Assembly: GCA_964575425.1 (NCBI GenBank)
Contig: CAZNRD010000017.1
Location: 1 to 58,108, forward strand
Length of the DNA: 58,108 nucleotides
Origin: DATEAV01 sp964575425
GTDB taxonomy: Bacteria > Chloroflexota > Anaerolineae > Anaerolineales > E44-bin32
Direction of reading: 5' to 3'
The translations under genes were made by a program, and so were the position numbers. This document shows, piece by piece, positions 18,346-27,847 of the stretch (position 1 is the first letter of the stretch; every line of letters begins with the position of its first letter). A model generated the notes under the pieces. That model saw only the letters and a program-made list of their open reading frames with translations, made no database searches and was not told where the DNA came from.

Positions 18346-20894
18346 CAGGCGTCCACTCGCTCGACGGCCCGAATCTCTGCGGCAGCCGGCCCGCGCAAAC
18401 CAAGCCCGCATCGCCTCGGCACTAGGCCCACCTCCACAGGCGCCTGTTCGTCCACCATCACCGACAGCCGTGCCGCGCGCCCGTCGGAACGCACCTCCAC
18501 CACCTGCCCCTGCTGCAGCCCCAGCCGAGTGGCGGTTTGCGGTGCCAACGTCAGGGTGGGGCAGGCGAGATGGCCCGCCAGGACGTCGGAACGAGCCAGG
18601 GTCGCCTCGGGTTCATAGACGTGCGCCACCGGCACCACCAGCAGACCCTCGGTTGCAGGCGGGTCTGGAGGCCTGATGAGGTCAATGTCGACCGGTTCGC
18701 CTCGCTCGAGGGCGGAGCGGAGGTGAACGCCCAGGCCCTGATCGTTGCGGTACGCCGTGCCTGCGTAGTCGAGTCCGCTGCCGCCGATATCCGGCCACTG
18801 CGGTTCGACCTTCGCCAGCGAACCATAGCTGACGTCGGCGTAGTCGGCGGCGCTTGCTGCAATTGCCTCCATCACTTGCACAGCAGAGCCCCAATCCATA
18901 GCAAGCCCCATCCGTTGTCCCACATCTACCAGTATCTGCCAGTCGGGCCTTGTCCCGACAAGAGCAGGCACCGCCGGATAGAAGCGCTGCACGCGGCGCT
19001 CGCCGGAGGTGTAGGTCCCTTCGCGCTCGGTGAACGCCTGCGCCGGCAGCACGACGTCCGCCCGCTTGCCCGACTCGGTCAGGAAGAGGTCCTGCACCAC
19101 GAGGAAATCCAACACCTCCAACGAGGCTGCAGCGATAGCGTCCTCTCGCGCGGGATCGCAGGCAAGCAGATAAGCCGCACGCACTTCACGGAGTGCGGCA
19201 GCCGCGCCCTCCGCCGCGGGCCTCAGGCCCATGTCCCACGCGCCCTGCGTGCTGGCCTCCGGCCACACCGCAATCAAGCCGCTGGCCGCCTTCTCGGCGG
19301 GCCGCGCAGCATGCAGCAGCGCCCCGCAGGCGCGCGCCAGCGCCTCGCTGCCGCGGTAGTCCAGCCCATCACTCCCGAAGAAGACAACCAGGCGGCGCCT
19401 CTGCGTCAGCGCCCCGGCGGCGCGTCGGACTTCCCCGGACGAGCGCAGGGACTCGTCTGCTTCCACCACATACTCGGGCAGGTCCGGCCTATCCGTCAAT
19501 GCCCTCACCAGGGCCAACACCACATGGGCCGTCCGGCCGATCTCGCCGCGCACCACATGGCTGGCATACCGATCCAGGCGCGTTGGTCGGGCGTTCACGA
19601 CAATGAGGCGCGCCCCACGCTCTGCGGCCTTTTTGAGACGGAGCCACCAAATCGGCGCCTCCTCGTGCAGATCGCTTGCGGCCACCAGGACCGCGTCGCC
19701 TTCGCCGAGTAGGCCGAGATTCACCTCGCTCCCGGCTCCCATGAGGCGCACGATGTCCCCACCCGCCATTGGCGAGTCGAGGACCGCCTTGCCCCCAATC
19801 CCTTCGATCAAGCGACGGAAGGCGAAGAGGTCCTCATTGGTGGCCCTGCCATCCGCCAGGCCCACCACACTGCCCGCGGCGCGCCTCAGCCCTTCTGCAA
19901 CTCGAGCCAGCGCCTCCTCCCACGAAACCTGGGCCAGCGTGCCCCGGCCATCGCGCGCCAGCGGCCGCTGAAGTCGCTCAGGGCTGCCGGCGTAGTGGTG
20001 GCCGAAGCGGCCCTTGTCGCAGATCCAGATTTCGTTCACCGCCTCGTTCTGCCGCGGCATCACTCGCTGCACCACGATGCGTCCGCCGGCGCCCGGCTGG
20101 CGGCGGGGGTTGAGGGTCAGGTTGCAGCCCACCGGGCAGTGCGGGCAGATCGAGGCAGCGGCTTTGAGCTCCCAGGGCCGCGCCTCGAAGCGGAAATCAA
20201 CCGTCGTCAACGCGCCGACGGGACAGATGTCGGTGGTGTTTCCAGAGAATACCGAATCGAATCCGGGTTCGGAGAGAGTGGTGATTTCCAGACCCCGACC
20301 CCGATCGGTGAAGGCCAGGACGGGATCCCCGGCGATCTCCTCCTGGAAGCGCACGCAGCGCCCGCACTGAATGCAGCGCTCGCGGTCGAGCAGGATGAGG
20401 TCCCCGAGTGGGACACGTTTTGCGAGGTGCTTCTTGTCCTCGTACAGAAAGCGGCTCTTTCCCGGCCCGTGGGCCATGGTGAGGTTCTGCAGCGGGCACT
20501 CACCGCCTTTGTCGCAAATGGGGCAGTCAAGAGGATGGGAAGTGAGAAGGAACTCGAGCACTTCCCTTCGAGCCTGGCGCACGTTGTCCGTCAGGCCGCG
20601 CACAACCCAGCCTTCTCCGACAGGCGTCGTGCAGGCCGTCTCGAGCTTCGACCCAAATTGGATGACTGGCTCACCGTCCTCGCCCAACACCGCCTGGCCG
20701 CTGCTCGGGTCGATGAGCGGGCGGCCGACCTCGACCAGGCACATGCGGCACATGCCCACCGGCCTCATCTTCGGGTGGTAGCAGAACACCGGGATGTCGA
20801 TGCCCGCCTGCTTGGCGGCGTCAACGAGGAGCGTGCCTCTGGGCACGGTCACGCGAATGTCGTCGATGGTGAGGGTGACGATGGTATCGCTCAT
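18345..20894 (-). CDS. nuoG: NADH-quinone oxidoreductase subunit G
   Basis: The large iron-sulfur subunit of the peripheral arm, 849 residues. All clusters can be read: N1b (Cys38, 49, 52, 88), N5 with its histidine (His120, Cys124, 127, 133), N4 (Cys174, 177, 180, 224), and the off-path N7 (Cys250, 253, 257, 292), which many bacteria have lost. A degenerate molybdopterin-oxidoreductase domain follows from about 300, and a C-terminal dinucleotide-binding-like domain (about 740-840). The ATG overlaps the nuoF stop as ATGA. Confidence 0.95.
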   Translation of the reverse strand: MSDTIVTLTIDDIRVTVPRGTLLVDAAKQAGIDIPVFCYHPKMRPVGMCRMCLVEVGRPLIDPSSGQAVLGEDGEPVIQFGSKLETACTTPVGEGWVVRGLTDNVRQARREVLEFLLTSHPLDCPICDKGGECPLQNLTMAHGPGKSRFLYEDKKHLAKRVPLGDLILLDRERCIQCGRCVRFQEEIAGDPVLAFTDRGRGLEITTLSEPGFDSVFSGNTTDICPVGALTTVDFRFEARPWELKAAASICPHCPVGCNLTLNPRRQPGAGGRIVVQRVMPRQNEAVNEIWICDKGRFGHHYAGSPERLQRPLARDGRGTLAQVSWEEALARVAEGLRRAAGSVVGLADGRATNEDLFAFRRLIEGIGGKAVLDSPMAGGDIVRLMGAGSEVNLGLLGEGDAVLVAASDLHEEAPIWWLRLKKAAERGARLIVVNARPTRLDRYASHVVRGEIGRTAHVVLALVRALTDRPDLPEYVVEADESLRSSGEVRRAAGALTQRRRLVVFFGSDGLDYRGSEALARACGALLHAARPAEKAASGLIAVWPEASTQGAWDMGLRPAAEGAAAALREVRAAYLLACDPAREDAIAAASLEVLDFLVVQDLFLTESGKRADVVLPAQAFTEREGTYTSGERRVQRFYPAVPALVGTRPDWQILVDVGQRMGLAMDWGSAVQVMEAIAASAADYADVSYGSLAKVEPQWPDIGGSGLDYAGTAYRNDQGLGVHLRSALERGEPVDIDLIRPPDPPATEGLLVVPVAHVYEPEATLARSDVLAGHLACPTLTLAPQTATRLGLQQGQVVEVRSDGRAARLSVMVDEQAPVEVGLVPRRCGLGLRGPAAAEIRAVERVDA

Positions 20895-22138
20895 CCCGGG
20901 TTGGCCGCATCGAAATCGGCTGGAAAGCGCTCTAGGGCTGTCAGGACAGGCTGGACTGCGAACTCACCCAGGGCACATAGGCACTTGTCCTGCATGCCGC
21001 GCGCCACATCGCCGAGCAGGGCCGCGCGCTTGCCGTCCTGGCCGGCAGCAACGCGCCGGGCGAGTTGGAACATCCAGTAGGTCCCTTCGCGGCAGGGCGT
21101 GCACTTGCCACAGGATTCGTGCTTGAAGAAGGCGCACGCCTTCTCGATCACCCACTTCATGTCGACAGTGTCGTCCATCACGATGACGGAGGCCGAACCG
21201 AGGGCCGAGCCGACGGCCGCCAGCGACTCGTAGTCCATCGGCGTATCCAGGACGCGGTCATTGGCGGGCAAGATCGAGGACGAGGCGCCGGCGGGCATGA
21301 TCGCCTTCGGCCGGCGTCCTCCCGGGATTCCACCGCCCTGGTCGAAGATGAGCTGCCGCAAGGTGGTGCCCAGGGGAAGCTCGTAGTTTCCCGGCCGCAG
21401 CACATGGCCGGACAGACTGAAGATCTTCGGCCCCGGACTCGTCTCCGTGCCGATCGAGCGATACCACGCCGCCCCGCGTTCGATAATCGGCGGCACGTTG
21501 GTCAGAGTCTCCACGTTGTTGATGACCGTCGGTTTGCCGTACAGACCCTCCGCCGCAGGGAACGGCGGGCGAAGCCGCGGCTGGCCAATCTTGCCCTCGA
21601 GCGATTCGAGCAACGCCGTCTCCTCGCCGCAGATGTAGGCGCCGGCGCCGAGGTGCACGTGCACCTCAAGGGAATAGCCGCTCCCGAAGATTGCGGGCCC
21701 AAGCAGCGCGCGCCGGCGCAGCTCCACAATGGCGCGCTCGAGGTCGTGCGCCAGGTCCCAGAACTCGCCTCGGCAGTACACGTAGGCTGTGTTGGCCTGC
21801 GCGGCGTAAGCGCAGATGGCCAGCCCTTCCAGGAACTGGAAGGGGTTCTGGTCCAGGATCTCGCGGTCCTTGAAGGTCCCGGGTTCGGACTCGTCGGCAT
21901 TGGCGACGACGTAGCGGGGGAAAACGCCTGGCGTGAGAAAAGACCATTTGGCTCCCGTGGGGAAGCCGGCGCCGCCGCGCCCGCGCAGGCCGGAGGCCTT
22001 CACCTCCTCGATCACCTGCTGCGGAGTCATCGAGGTCACCGCTTTGCGCAGGGCCTGGAAGCCGGCATGCTCGAGGTAGACCTCGAGGCGATGCAGGTCC
22101 GGGATGTCACGGTGCCGCAGCAAGACGTGCTCAGCCAT
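20891..22138 (-). CDS. nuoF: NADH-quinone oxidoreductase subunit F
   Basis: The NADH-binding flavoprotein subunit, 415 residues. The FMN/NADH motifs GLRGRGGAGFPTGAKW (about 50-65) and ANADESEPGTFKDRE (about 79-93) are present. Cluster N3 ligands are in ESCGKCTPCREG and KCLCALGEF. ATG 22138 overlaps the nuoE stop by eight bases; the frame extends further upstream but only into nuoE. Confidence 0.96.
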   Translation of the reverse strand: MAEHVLLRHRDIPDLHRLEVYLEHAGFQALRKAVTSMTPQQVIEEVKASGLRGRGGAGFPTGAKWSFLTPGVFPRYVVANADESEPGTFKDREILDQNPFQFLEGLAICAYAAQANTAYVYCRGEFWDLAHDLERAIVELRRRALLGPAIFGSGYSLEVHVHLGAGAYICGEETALLESLEGKIGQPRLRPPFPAAEGLYGKPTVINNVETLTNVPPIIERGAAWYRSIGTETSPGPKIFSLSGHVLRPGNYELPLGTTLRQLIFDQGGGIPGGRRPKAIMPAGASSSILPANDRVLDTPMDYESLAAVGSALGSASVIVMDDTVDMKWVIEKACAFFKHESCGKCTPCREGTYWMFQLARRVAAGQDGKRAALLGDVARGMQDKCLCALGEFAVQPVLTALERFPADFDAANPG

Positions 22139-22631
22139 TCGTCGTTCTCTGCTGGAGGAACTGAATGAACTCCAGGGCCGTTTCCACGGTCTGGTTCTCG
22201 TGATAGTGGATGCCGTCCCTTCCCTGGACCTGGAATACGGGTGCCCGGTCACAGGCAGCCAGGCACATCACCGGCTCCACGGTGATCAGGCCATCCGCCG
22301 TCGTGCCGCCCAGTTCGATGCCCAGGCGGCGGCAGAGCTCCCGGGCAAAGGTTTCGGCGCCGCGCAACGCGCACGGCAGATCGGTGCAGACCTGAATGCG
22401 ATACTTGCCGGCAGGCCGATCGTAGTAAAGGCTGTAGAAGCCGAGAAGCGAGCCCACCTGTGTGGCGTCGACCTCCAGCAGGGAGGCGATCTCCTCGATT
22501 GCCTCAGGGGTGACATGGCCGTACTCGCGCTGTGTCAGATACAGCAGCGGCATCACGGCCGAACGCCTGTGCTCCGGGGGATAGCGCGAGAGGATGGTAT
22601 CGATTTCTGCGCGGTACTTGTCGGCCAGCAA
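22131..22631 (-). CDS. nuoE: NADH-quinone oxidoreductase subunit E
   Basis: The thioredoxin-like subunit carrying cluster N1a, 166 residues with the start used here. Ligands are Cys82/Cys87 (CTDLPC) and Cys123/Cys127 (CLAAC). I chose TTG 22631 because AGGGAGGA lies eight bases upstream and the product then begins (M)LADKYRAEI as family members do. ATG 22676 is an alternative; it would overlap nuoD by 14 bases and has poor spacing. Confidence 0.92.
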   Translation of the reverse strand: MLADKYRAEIDTILSRYPPEHRRSAVMPLLYLTQREYGHVTPEAIEEIASLLEVDATQVGSLLGFYSLYYDRPAGKYRIQVCTDLPCALRGAETFARELCRRLGIELGGTTADGLITVEPVMCLAACDRAPVFQVQGRDGIHYHENQTVETALEFIQFLQQRTTNG

Positions 22632-22662
22632 AGTCGTCGTCCTCCCTGTGCCAAGCAACGGC

Positions 22663-23886
22663 TCAGCGGTCGGCATCTCCCAGGACGATGTCCAGGCTTC
22701 CGATAATGGCCACCAGGTCCGCCACCAGATGGCCCTTGGCCAGCCGCGGCAGCGCCTGTAGATGCGCAAAGCTGGGCGTGCGGAAGTGGACGCGGTGCGG
22801 CTTCGGGCCGCCGTCACCCTCGAGGTAGCAGCCTAATAGCCCGCGCGGCGACTCCACCGCCACAAAGACCGCGCCCTTCGGCGCCGGGAAGCCTTCCGTC
22901 CACAGCTTGAAATGGTGGATCAGGGCTTCCATGCTGTGCGCCAGCTCCGAACGCGGCGGCGGGACGAACTTGCGATTGTCGCTGCGGACCGGGCCGTCGG
23001 GCAGGTGCTTCAGCGCCTGTTCGACAATGCGCAGCGACTGCCGCATTTCCTGCATCCGCACGAGGTAGCGGTCGTAGACATCTCCCTTCGACCCTACCGG
23101 CACCTCGAAGTCGTACTGTTCGTAGCCGCTGTAGGGGTTCGATTTGCGCACGTCGAACGCCACACCCGAGCCTCTCAGGCTCGGGCCTGTCAGGCCACAG
23201 CGCAGCGCCTCCTCGCCTGAGATGACAGCGATGTTGCGCGTGCGATCGACAAAAAGGGGATTGCGGGTCAGCAGGGACTCGTATTGATCGATGCGCCGGG
23301 GGAAGATTCGCAGGAAGTGGCGCACGGCCTCTTCGAACCCATTGGGCACATCCCGCCATAGGCCGCCGGGGCGGATGTAAGAGGTCATCATGCGCTGGCC
23401 CGAGCACATCTCCAGGATGTCGAGGATGATCTCGCGCTCGCGGAAGCAGTACAGGAACACCGACATCGCCGCTAGGTCCAGGGCGTGCGTCCCCAGCCAT
23501 ACCAGATGGGAGGCGATGCGCTGCAGCTCGGTCAGAATGACGCGCACCGCCTGGGCGCGCGGTGGAACGTCGAGGTCCACCAGCTTCTCCACCGCCAGGC
23601 AGTAGGCCAGGTTGTTGCCGACCGTGTTTAAGTAGTCCATGCGGTCGGTCATCACCAGGGCCTTCAGGTAGGTCTTGGCTTCCATGTTCTTCTCGATGCC
23701 AGTGTGCAGGAAGCCGATGTCGGGGATGCAATTGACAACCGTTTCCCCATCGAGCTCCAGCAGCAGGCGCAGCACGCCGTGCGTGCTGGGATGCTGCGGG
23801 CCCATGTTGAGCAGCATCGTGTCGCCTGCGAGGGCGTGCTCCGAAACGAGGTGCCTCAGGTCATCAAGCGTGACTTCCGTCGCCAT
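22663..23886 (-). CDS. nuoD: NADH-quinone oxidoreductase subunit D
   Basis: The 49-kDa-type subunit that forms the quinone-binding site with NuoB, 407 residues. It has the N-terminal GPQHPSTHGVLRLLLELDGE region with the quinone-site histidines, DIGFLHTGIEKNME, and the C-terminal segment ending in GDADR, close to the GEVDR end seen in relatives. It lies 21 bases after nuoC. Confidence 0.96.
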   Translation of the reverse strand: MATEVTLDDLRHLVSEHALAGDTMLLNMGPQHPSTHGVLRLLLELDGETVVNCIPDIGFLHTGIEKNMEAKTYLKALVMTDRMDYLNTVGNNLAYCLAVEKLVDLDVPPRAQAVRVILTELQRIASHLVWLGTHALDLAAMSVFLYCFREREIILDILEMCSGQRMMTSYIRPGGLWRDVPNGFEEAVRHFLRIFPRRIDQYESLLTRNPLFVDRTRNIAVISGEEALRCGLTGPSLRGSGVAFDVRKSNPYSGYEQYDFEVPVGSKGDVYDRYLVRMQEMRQSLRIVEQALKHLPDGPVRSDNRKFVPPPRSELAHSMEALIHHFKLWTEGFPAPKGAVFVAVESPRGLLGCYLEGDGGPKPHRVHFRTPSFAHLQALPRLAKGHLVADLVAIIGSLDIVLGDADR

Positions 23887-23907
23887 CGTTCGGCTCTCCG
23901 CCCCGCC

Positions 23908-24429
23908 CTACCGCCGGGCATACGGCTTGCGGCGATCGATCTCCTCGTGGTTGAAGCTGAACTGCACTTCCTCGTATCCGAGTGGATAGTCTTTGCGCAG
24001 CGGATGGCCTTCCCAGTCGTGCGGCATGAGGATGCGGCGCAGGTCCGAGTGGCCCGCGAAGGTGATGCCGAACAGATCGAAGACCTCGCGCTCGTGCCAG
24101 TTGGCGTTGGGGTAGACCCCCTCCAGGGTGGGGACGTGCGGCTCATCGCCAGGCAGGTCGACGCGAAGCCGGAGGAAGGTGCGGTGCGCGAGGCTGTAGA
24201 ACTGATAGATCAGAGAGAAGCGAGGCTCGGCGGGCCAGTGGTCCGCAGCCGTCAGGGCTGCCAGCAGGTCGTAGTTCAGGTCGGGATCGTCCCGCAGCAG
24301 GCGCGCCGCCTCCACCAGCGCCGGGCGTTCGACGGTCACCGTCACCTCGTCACGGAAGGTCTGGCTGCCCAGCACGCGGGGCCCGAACCTAGCCTTGAGC
24401 GCTTCTGCGGTTTGCATGTCGTGTGCCAT
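23908..24429 (-). CDS. nuoC: NADH-quinone oxidoreductase subunit C
   Basis: The 30-kDa-type subunit, separate from NuoD here rather than fused as in some bacteria. It is 173 residues with the family signature EREVFDLFGITFAGHSDLRR followed by LMPHDWEGHPLRKDYPL. It is a structural subunit without cofactors, in the peripheral arm. Confidence 0.95.
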   Translation of the reverse strand: MAHDMQTAEALKARFGPRVLGSQTFRDEVTVTVERPALVEAARLLRDDPDLNYDLLAALTAADHWPAEPRFSLIYQFYSLAHRTFLRLRVDLPGDEPHVPTLEGVYPNANWHEREVFDLFGITFAGHSDLRRILMPHDWEGHPLRKDYPLGYEEVQFSFNHEEIDRRKPYARR

Positions 24430-24462
24430 GGCGGGGCTCTCCGCAGGGACGAAGCCGTCGGG

Positions 24463-24945
24463 TCAGGCCCAGTGGGTCAGCTTCTCGCCGCGCACTTTGG
24501 CTTCCAGGGTGAGCACGCCGTGGATGAGCGCCTCCGGTCGCGGCGGGCAGCCGGCCACGTAGACGTCGACCGGGACCAATTCGTCCACCCCGGGAACGAT
24601 GGCGTAGTTGTTGAACACGCCACCGCAGGACGCGCAGTCGCCCATCGAGATCACCCACTTTGGGTCCGGCATCTGGTCGTACAGTCGGCGCAGCACCGGG
24701 GCCATCTTCTGGCTCACCCGGCCGGCGACGATCATCAGGTCGCTCTGCCGTGGGCTTGGCCGCATCAGCTCCATGCCGAAGCGGCTCATGTCGTAGCTCG
24801 AGGCCTGCGCGCTCATCATCTCAATGGCACAGCACGCCAGCCCGAAGAGCATCGGCCACATCGCCCGCGTCCGCGCCCAGCAGACAGCCTGCTCCAGCGC
24901 GGTTGTCACCACACCCAGGTTCCCCAACTTCTGCTCTACTCCCAT
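24463..24945 (-). CDS. nuoB: NADH-quinone oxidoreductase subunit B
   Basis: The subunit that holds cluster N2, the direct electron donor to quinone; 160 residues. The ligands are the tandem Cys38-Cys39 (GLACCAIEMM), Cys104 in GDCASCGG and Cys133 in AGCPPRPEAL. ATG 24945 overlaps the nuoA stop by ten bases; the frame upstream of it lies inside nuoA. Confidence 0.96.
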   Translation of the reverse strand: MGVEQKLGNLGVVTTALEQAVCWARTRAMWPMLFGLACCAIEMMSAQASSYDMSRFGMELMRPSPRQSDLMIVAGRVSQKMAPVLRRLYDQMPDPKWVISMGDCASCGGVFNNYAIVPGVDELVPVDVYVAGCPPRPEALIHGVLTLEAKVRGEKLTHWA

Positions 24946-25292
24946 TCCAGCGCCCCTTTCTTCCACGCGTACACATATCCCACCAAGAGGATGGTTACGA
25001 AGATACCCATTTCCACCAACCCCAGAAGGCGCAGCTCCTTGAGCGCCAGGGCCCACGGGAGCATGAAGACAATCTCAATATCGAACAGGATGAAGAGCAC
25101 GGCCACCAGATAGAAGCGGACCGGCACCCTGCGCCGGCCCGGACCAATGGGGCGCATGCCCGACTCGTAGGCTTCGGCCTTGCGCGGCGTTGGCCGCCGC
25201 GGGCCGAACAGGTGGCCTATGGCGACTGCTACAAGGGCCAGTGCAGCAGCCAGGATGATTAGGACAAGGATGGGCGAAAAGTCAGAAGGCAT
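24936..25292 (-). CDS. nuoA: NADH-quinone oxidoreductase subunit A
   Basis: A three-helix membrane subunit of 118 residues. The loop between helix 1 and 2 has the conserved AEAYESGMRPIG segment, near the quinone chamber, with Ser in place of the Cys often found after Glu. FDIEIVFMLPWA carries the conserved acidic pair. It is the first gene of the operon, about 55 bases after the predicted mRNA start. Confidence 0.95.
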   Translation of the reverse strand: MPSDFSPILVLIILAAALALVAVAIGHLFGPRRPTPRKAEAYESGMRPIGPGRRRVPVRFYLVAVLFILFDIEIVFMLPWALALKELRLLGLVEMGIFVTILLVGYVYAWKKGALEWE

Positions 25293-25354
25293 CCGAAACC
25301 CTCACCAGTTGTTCACCCACCACATATGCGACAGATACCCTCCAATATGCCTGC

Positions 25355-25383
25355 AGTCTATCACTGCTGTCGTGGGGCGTCAA
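25355..25383 (-). promoter_or_regulatory. Promoter of the nuo operon
   Basis: On the minus strand TTGACG (25378-25383) and TAGACT (25355-25360) are 17 bases apart, with a TG one base before the -10 (TGATAGACT). The predicted mRNA start near 25348 gives a leader of about 55 bases before nuoA. No operator is evident within it. Confidence 0.8.
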
Positions 25384-25657
25384 CCAGCGATCCGCCTTCC
25401 TCCGGATTCTGCCTGTGAGTCGCTTATGCGCCAAGGCATGTGGGACCTCTGCCGCAAACCTGGCCCCGGATATTTCTCCGGTCGGAGCATCGCGACCACA
25501 AGGGCGGGCTCCAGCGCGCCTGCTGATAGCACTTCCGTGTTGACGAGGATGATAGCTATCAAATCGGGGAACGCCTGCCCTCTCAGCAGACGGAGACAAG
25601 GCCTCCGCATGTCACTGTTCGGCACCCGCGCACTGCTAGGGGACAGGCACGCGCGGT
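25384..25657. other. Intergenic region between nuo promoter and the membrane-protein gene
   Basis: No gene or RNA is recognised. The only notable element is a perfect 12-base palindrome TGATAGCTATCA at 25550-25561, which could be a small operator or chance. The region holds the 3' flank of the membrane-protein gene ending at 25658; no T-tailed terminator is visible. Confidence 0.4.
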
Positions 25658-27469
25658 TCAATCAGTCTCATGAGGCAGCGCGATGATCTGAACGCCATAG
25701 TACCGGCCCGCGCATTCGTTTACCCAGAAGCTGGGGTCGGGGCCGAAGTCCCGACCATCCAGCCCCCACCAATTGGCCGGCAATGTCGCAACGGTAACAT
25801 GATCGTCCCCCTGAGCCTGCGCAGCGCGGATCAGGACCTCATTGGCGTCCCAGGCTTCCGCGTACCGCGCGAACGGCCGAAGCAGCCGCAGTTGATCGTA
25901 TACTGCCTGGCAGGCGAGGACGAGGTACAGGACCAGCACACACAAGGAGACCACACCGAGAATCGACCGCGGGATAGCCAAGCGTGGCCGGTTGAAATCC
26001 AGGGCCACGAGTTGCCCAAGGATCAGACCCAACCAGGCTGCTGCGCAGACGAGGACGAATCCAGGGATGATCAGGATACGGCCGGGCGGCGAACCGCCCA
26101 TTGCAAAGGCTGCCGGAACAAAGCAGGAGTAGAGGAGCACAAGAGTTGCGCCGGGCAGCAGGACCAGGACTCGCCGCGCAGTCTGCGTTCTCGCTATCAG
26201 CGGCACGTGTCCCCCGAAGCGACCTGTGGAGATCAGCATCGATAGGAGCATCAGCGCCAGCAGCGAGAGGCTTCGCTGCCACGAGAAGAAAGCCCATCTC
26301 AAAAAGTCGCACGTGCTGGCCCATGCGATTTCCAGCATGGCTGTGAGGGTTGGGGCGGGGGACAGGATTCCCAGCCGAACGTCTGTCCCTGGAGCCACGG
26401 CAATGACCGCAAGTGCGGCCAACGAGCCGAGGAGGAGAGGTGCAGCTTCCCGAAGTATCCTGTTCCTGAGACCGCCCGGAGCGCAGATCACCGCCCCAAG
26501 CATGAGCATCGCCCATGCGCTCACCTGCAGGGCAGAAAAGGTCTCATTGAAGCCACCCGCCACGAACGTGAGCCCGCTCGCAGCAAGCCCCCAGAGCCAG
26601 CTGCATCTCGACGGCTGAGAATGAGTAAGCCGGTACTTGAGGATGCCGAGGCAGACTGCCAAGAGCATCAGAGGGGGCAGGGAGTAGCGACTTGCCGACC
26701 CCCAGTACAGCGATTGAACCAGGTGGAACGAAAGTTGGGCAGTGGAGAACACCAATGCTGCTGAGAGAAGCGCCGCGAGGAAGAGACGCGCAAGCTGCCG
26801 CTGAGCCAATCCCAACTGGTACAGCGCAAATGCCGTCGCCGAAAACCACATGAGGAGCATCACACCTGTGCCAAAGGGGACCGGGTTCGGCCCAAGCGCG
26901 CCGGCAAGCGATCCAAGGAAGAGTTCGGAGTACCTTCCATTCCAAGTCAGATACATGTGGACGAAGCCGCCGATCATCCCCATCGTTCTCGCCGCTGCAG
27001 CGAAACAATAGTCATCGGCCATGAACCGCGTGTATGTCCCCAGCTTGGCGTAGACCAAGAGGGGCAGCAGCAGGAACCAGGACACGAGATATCCGAGCCG
27101 CTGGGGCCAATCGCGGATCGCGAGTGCAGCGTTCTGATGTCGCGTGGACAGCCACAAGAAGCCTGTTGCGCCGAGCACGAATACCAGCACCGGGACCTTC
27201 ATTGCCTCATAGGCGTAGGTGAGCTTGTCCTGATACATCCAGAGAGGGGTCTTGTAGGCATCCGTCGCAACCCGCTGGAAGAGCATGTTGACGAGTGGGT
27301 GCGCTTCTCCACGATACGCCGCGGCGAGGACTTCTCGCATGGTCGGGAGGCCGACGGCATGCAGGAAGAGCAGTTCCGCGAAGAGCCAGATGCTGAGAGC
27401 CCCAGAGGGAATGACAAGTGCACGTTTCAACGGACCACGCGTCGGGTCAGCGCCCCCTGATCTACGCAT
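25658..27469 (-). CDS. Polytopic membrane protein, possibly GT-C/DUF6056-like
   Basis: A 603-residue membrane protein with about 12-13 hydrophobic segments. The first large extracytoplasmic loop region has FMADDYCFAAAARTMG followed by YLTWNGRYSE. An acidic pair after the first helices is typical of GT-C glycosyltransferases and of the DUF6056 membrane family, so a role in lipid-linked sugar transfer to the envelope is plausible but unproven. A soluble C-terminal segment of about 80 residues follows the last helix. ATG 27469 has GAGGAG about nine bases upstream. It stands alone between two core operons, and its GC is a little lower than theirs. Confidence 0.6.
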   Translation of the reverse strand: MRRSGGADPTRGPLKRALVIPSGALSIWLFAELLFLHAVGLPTMREVLAAAYRGEAHPLVNMLFQRVATDAYKTPLWMYQDKLTYAYEAMKVPVLVFVLGATGFLWLSTRHQNAALAIRDWPQRLGYLVSWFLLLPLLVYAKLGTYTRFMADDYCFAAAARTMGMIGGFVHMYLTWNGRYSELFLGSLAGALGPNPVPFGTGVMLLMWFSATAFALYQLGLAQRQLARLFLAALLSAALVFSTAQLSFHLVQSLYWGSASRYSLPPLMLLAVCLGILKYRLTHSQPSRCSWLWGLAASGLTFVAGGFNETFSALQVSAWAMLMLGAVICAPGGLRNRILREAAPLLLGSLAALAVIAVAPGTDVRLGILSPAPTLTAMLEIAWASTCDFLRWAFFSWQRSLSLLALMLLSMLISTGRFGGHVPLIARTQTARRVLVLLPGATLVLLYSCFVPAAFAMGGSPPGRILIIPGFVLVCAAAWLGLILGQLVALDFNRPRLAIPRSILGVVSLCVLVLYLVLACQAVYDQLRLLRPFARYAEAWDANEVLIRAAQAQGDDHVTVATLPANWWGLDGRDFGPDPSFWVNECAGRYYGVQIIALPHETD

Positions 27470-27847
27470 CTGCCCTGCTCCTCAACCCCATCCTGTCCAT
27501 CGGGACATCAACCCGGCCGGAGGGCAATCCATTATGGCACATCGCTTGGGAAAGAACCCCCTGGCCGATCGAGACCAACGGAATGGTTCCCGTTCAGCCC
27601 ATGCGACACCTCCAGAGCCGCGCGCGACAAGAGGTCGTTCCGCCGAGGACGGGCTGACAATCCCATCCCCCACAGTCTGCCAGGTCCGGTGCGCCTTCAC
27701 AAAGGTCAGTTGCGCGCCCGGGTTGTACCCGGCGCGTCCGCGATCGAGTGAAACCGGGAAGACCGTACGGTAATCGGTACCAACAAGTCGGACCGCGTGG
27801 AACAAGCTCGATCCTATTCGGATGGATGGCTGGATGTGAACGGCACC
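27470..27847. other. Intergenic region between rpoD and the membrane-protein gene
   Basis: No gene is supported. On the minus strand a possible -10 CATAAT (27531-27536) with TG just upstream could drive the membrane-protein gene. A bulged GC-rich inverted repeat (27713-27736, CGCGCCGGGT type arms, three-base loop) lies 112 bases after rpoD and may end that operon, although no T-run follows. Confidence 0.4.

Noticed and set aside
22631..22817. N-terminal extension of NuoE up to 22817
   Set aside because: It lies inside nuoD in another frame, is Arg/Trp-rich without family similarity, and good starts exist downstream.
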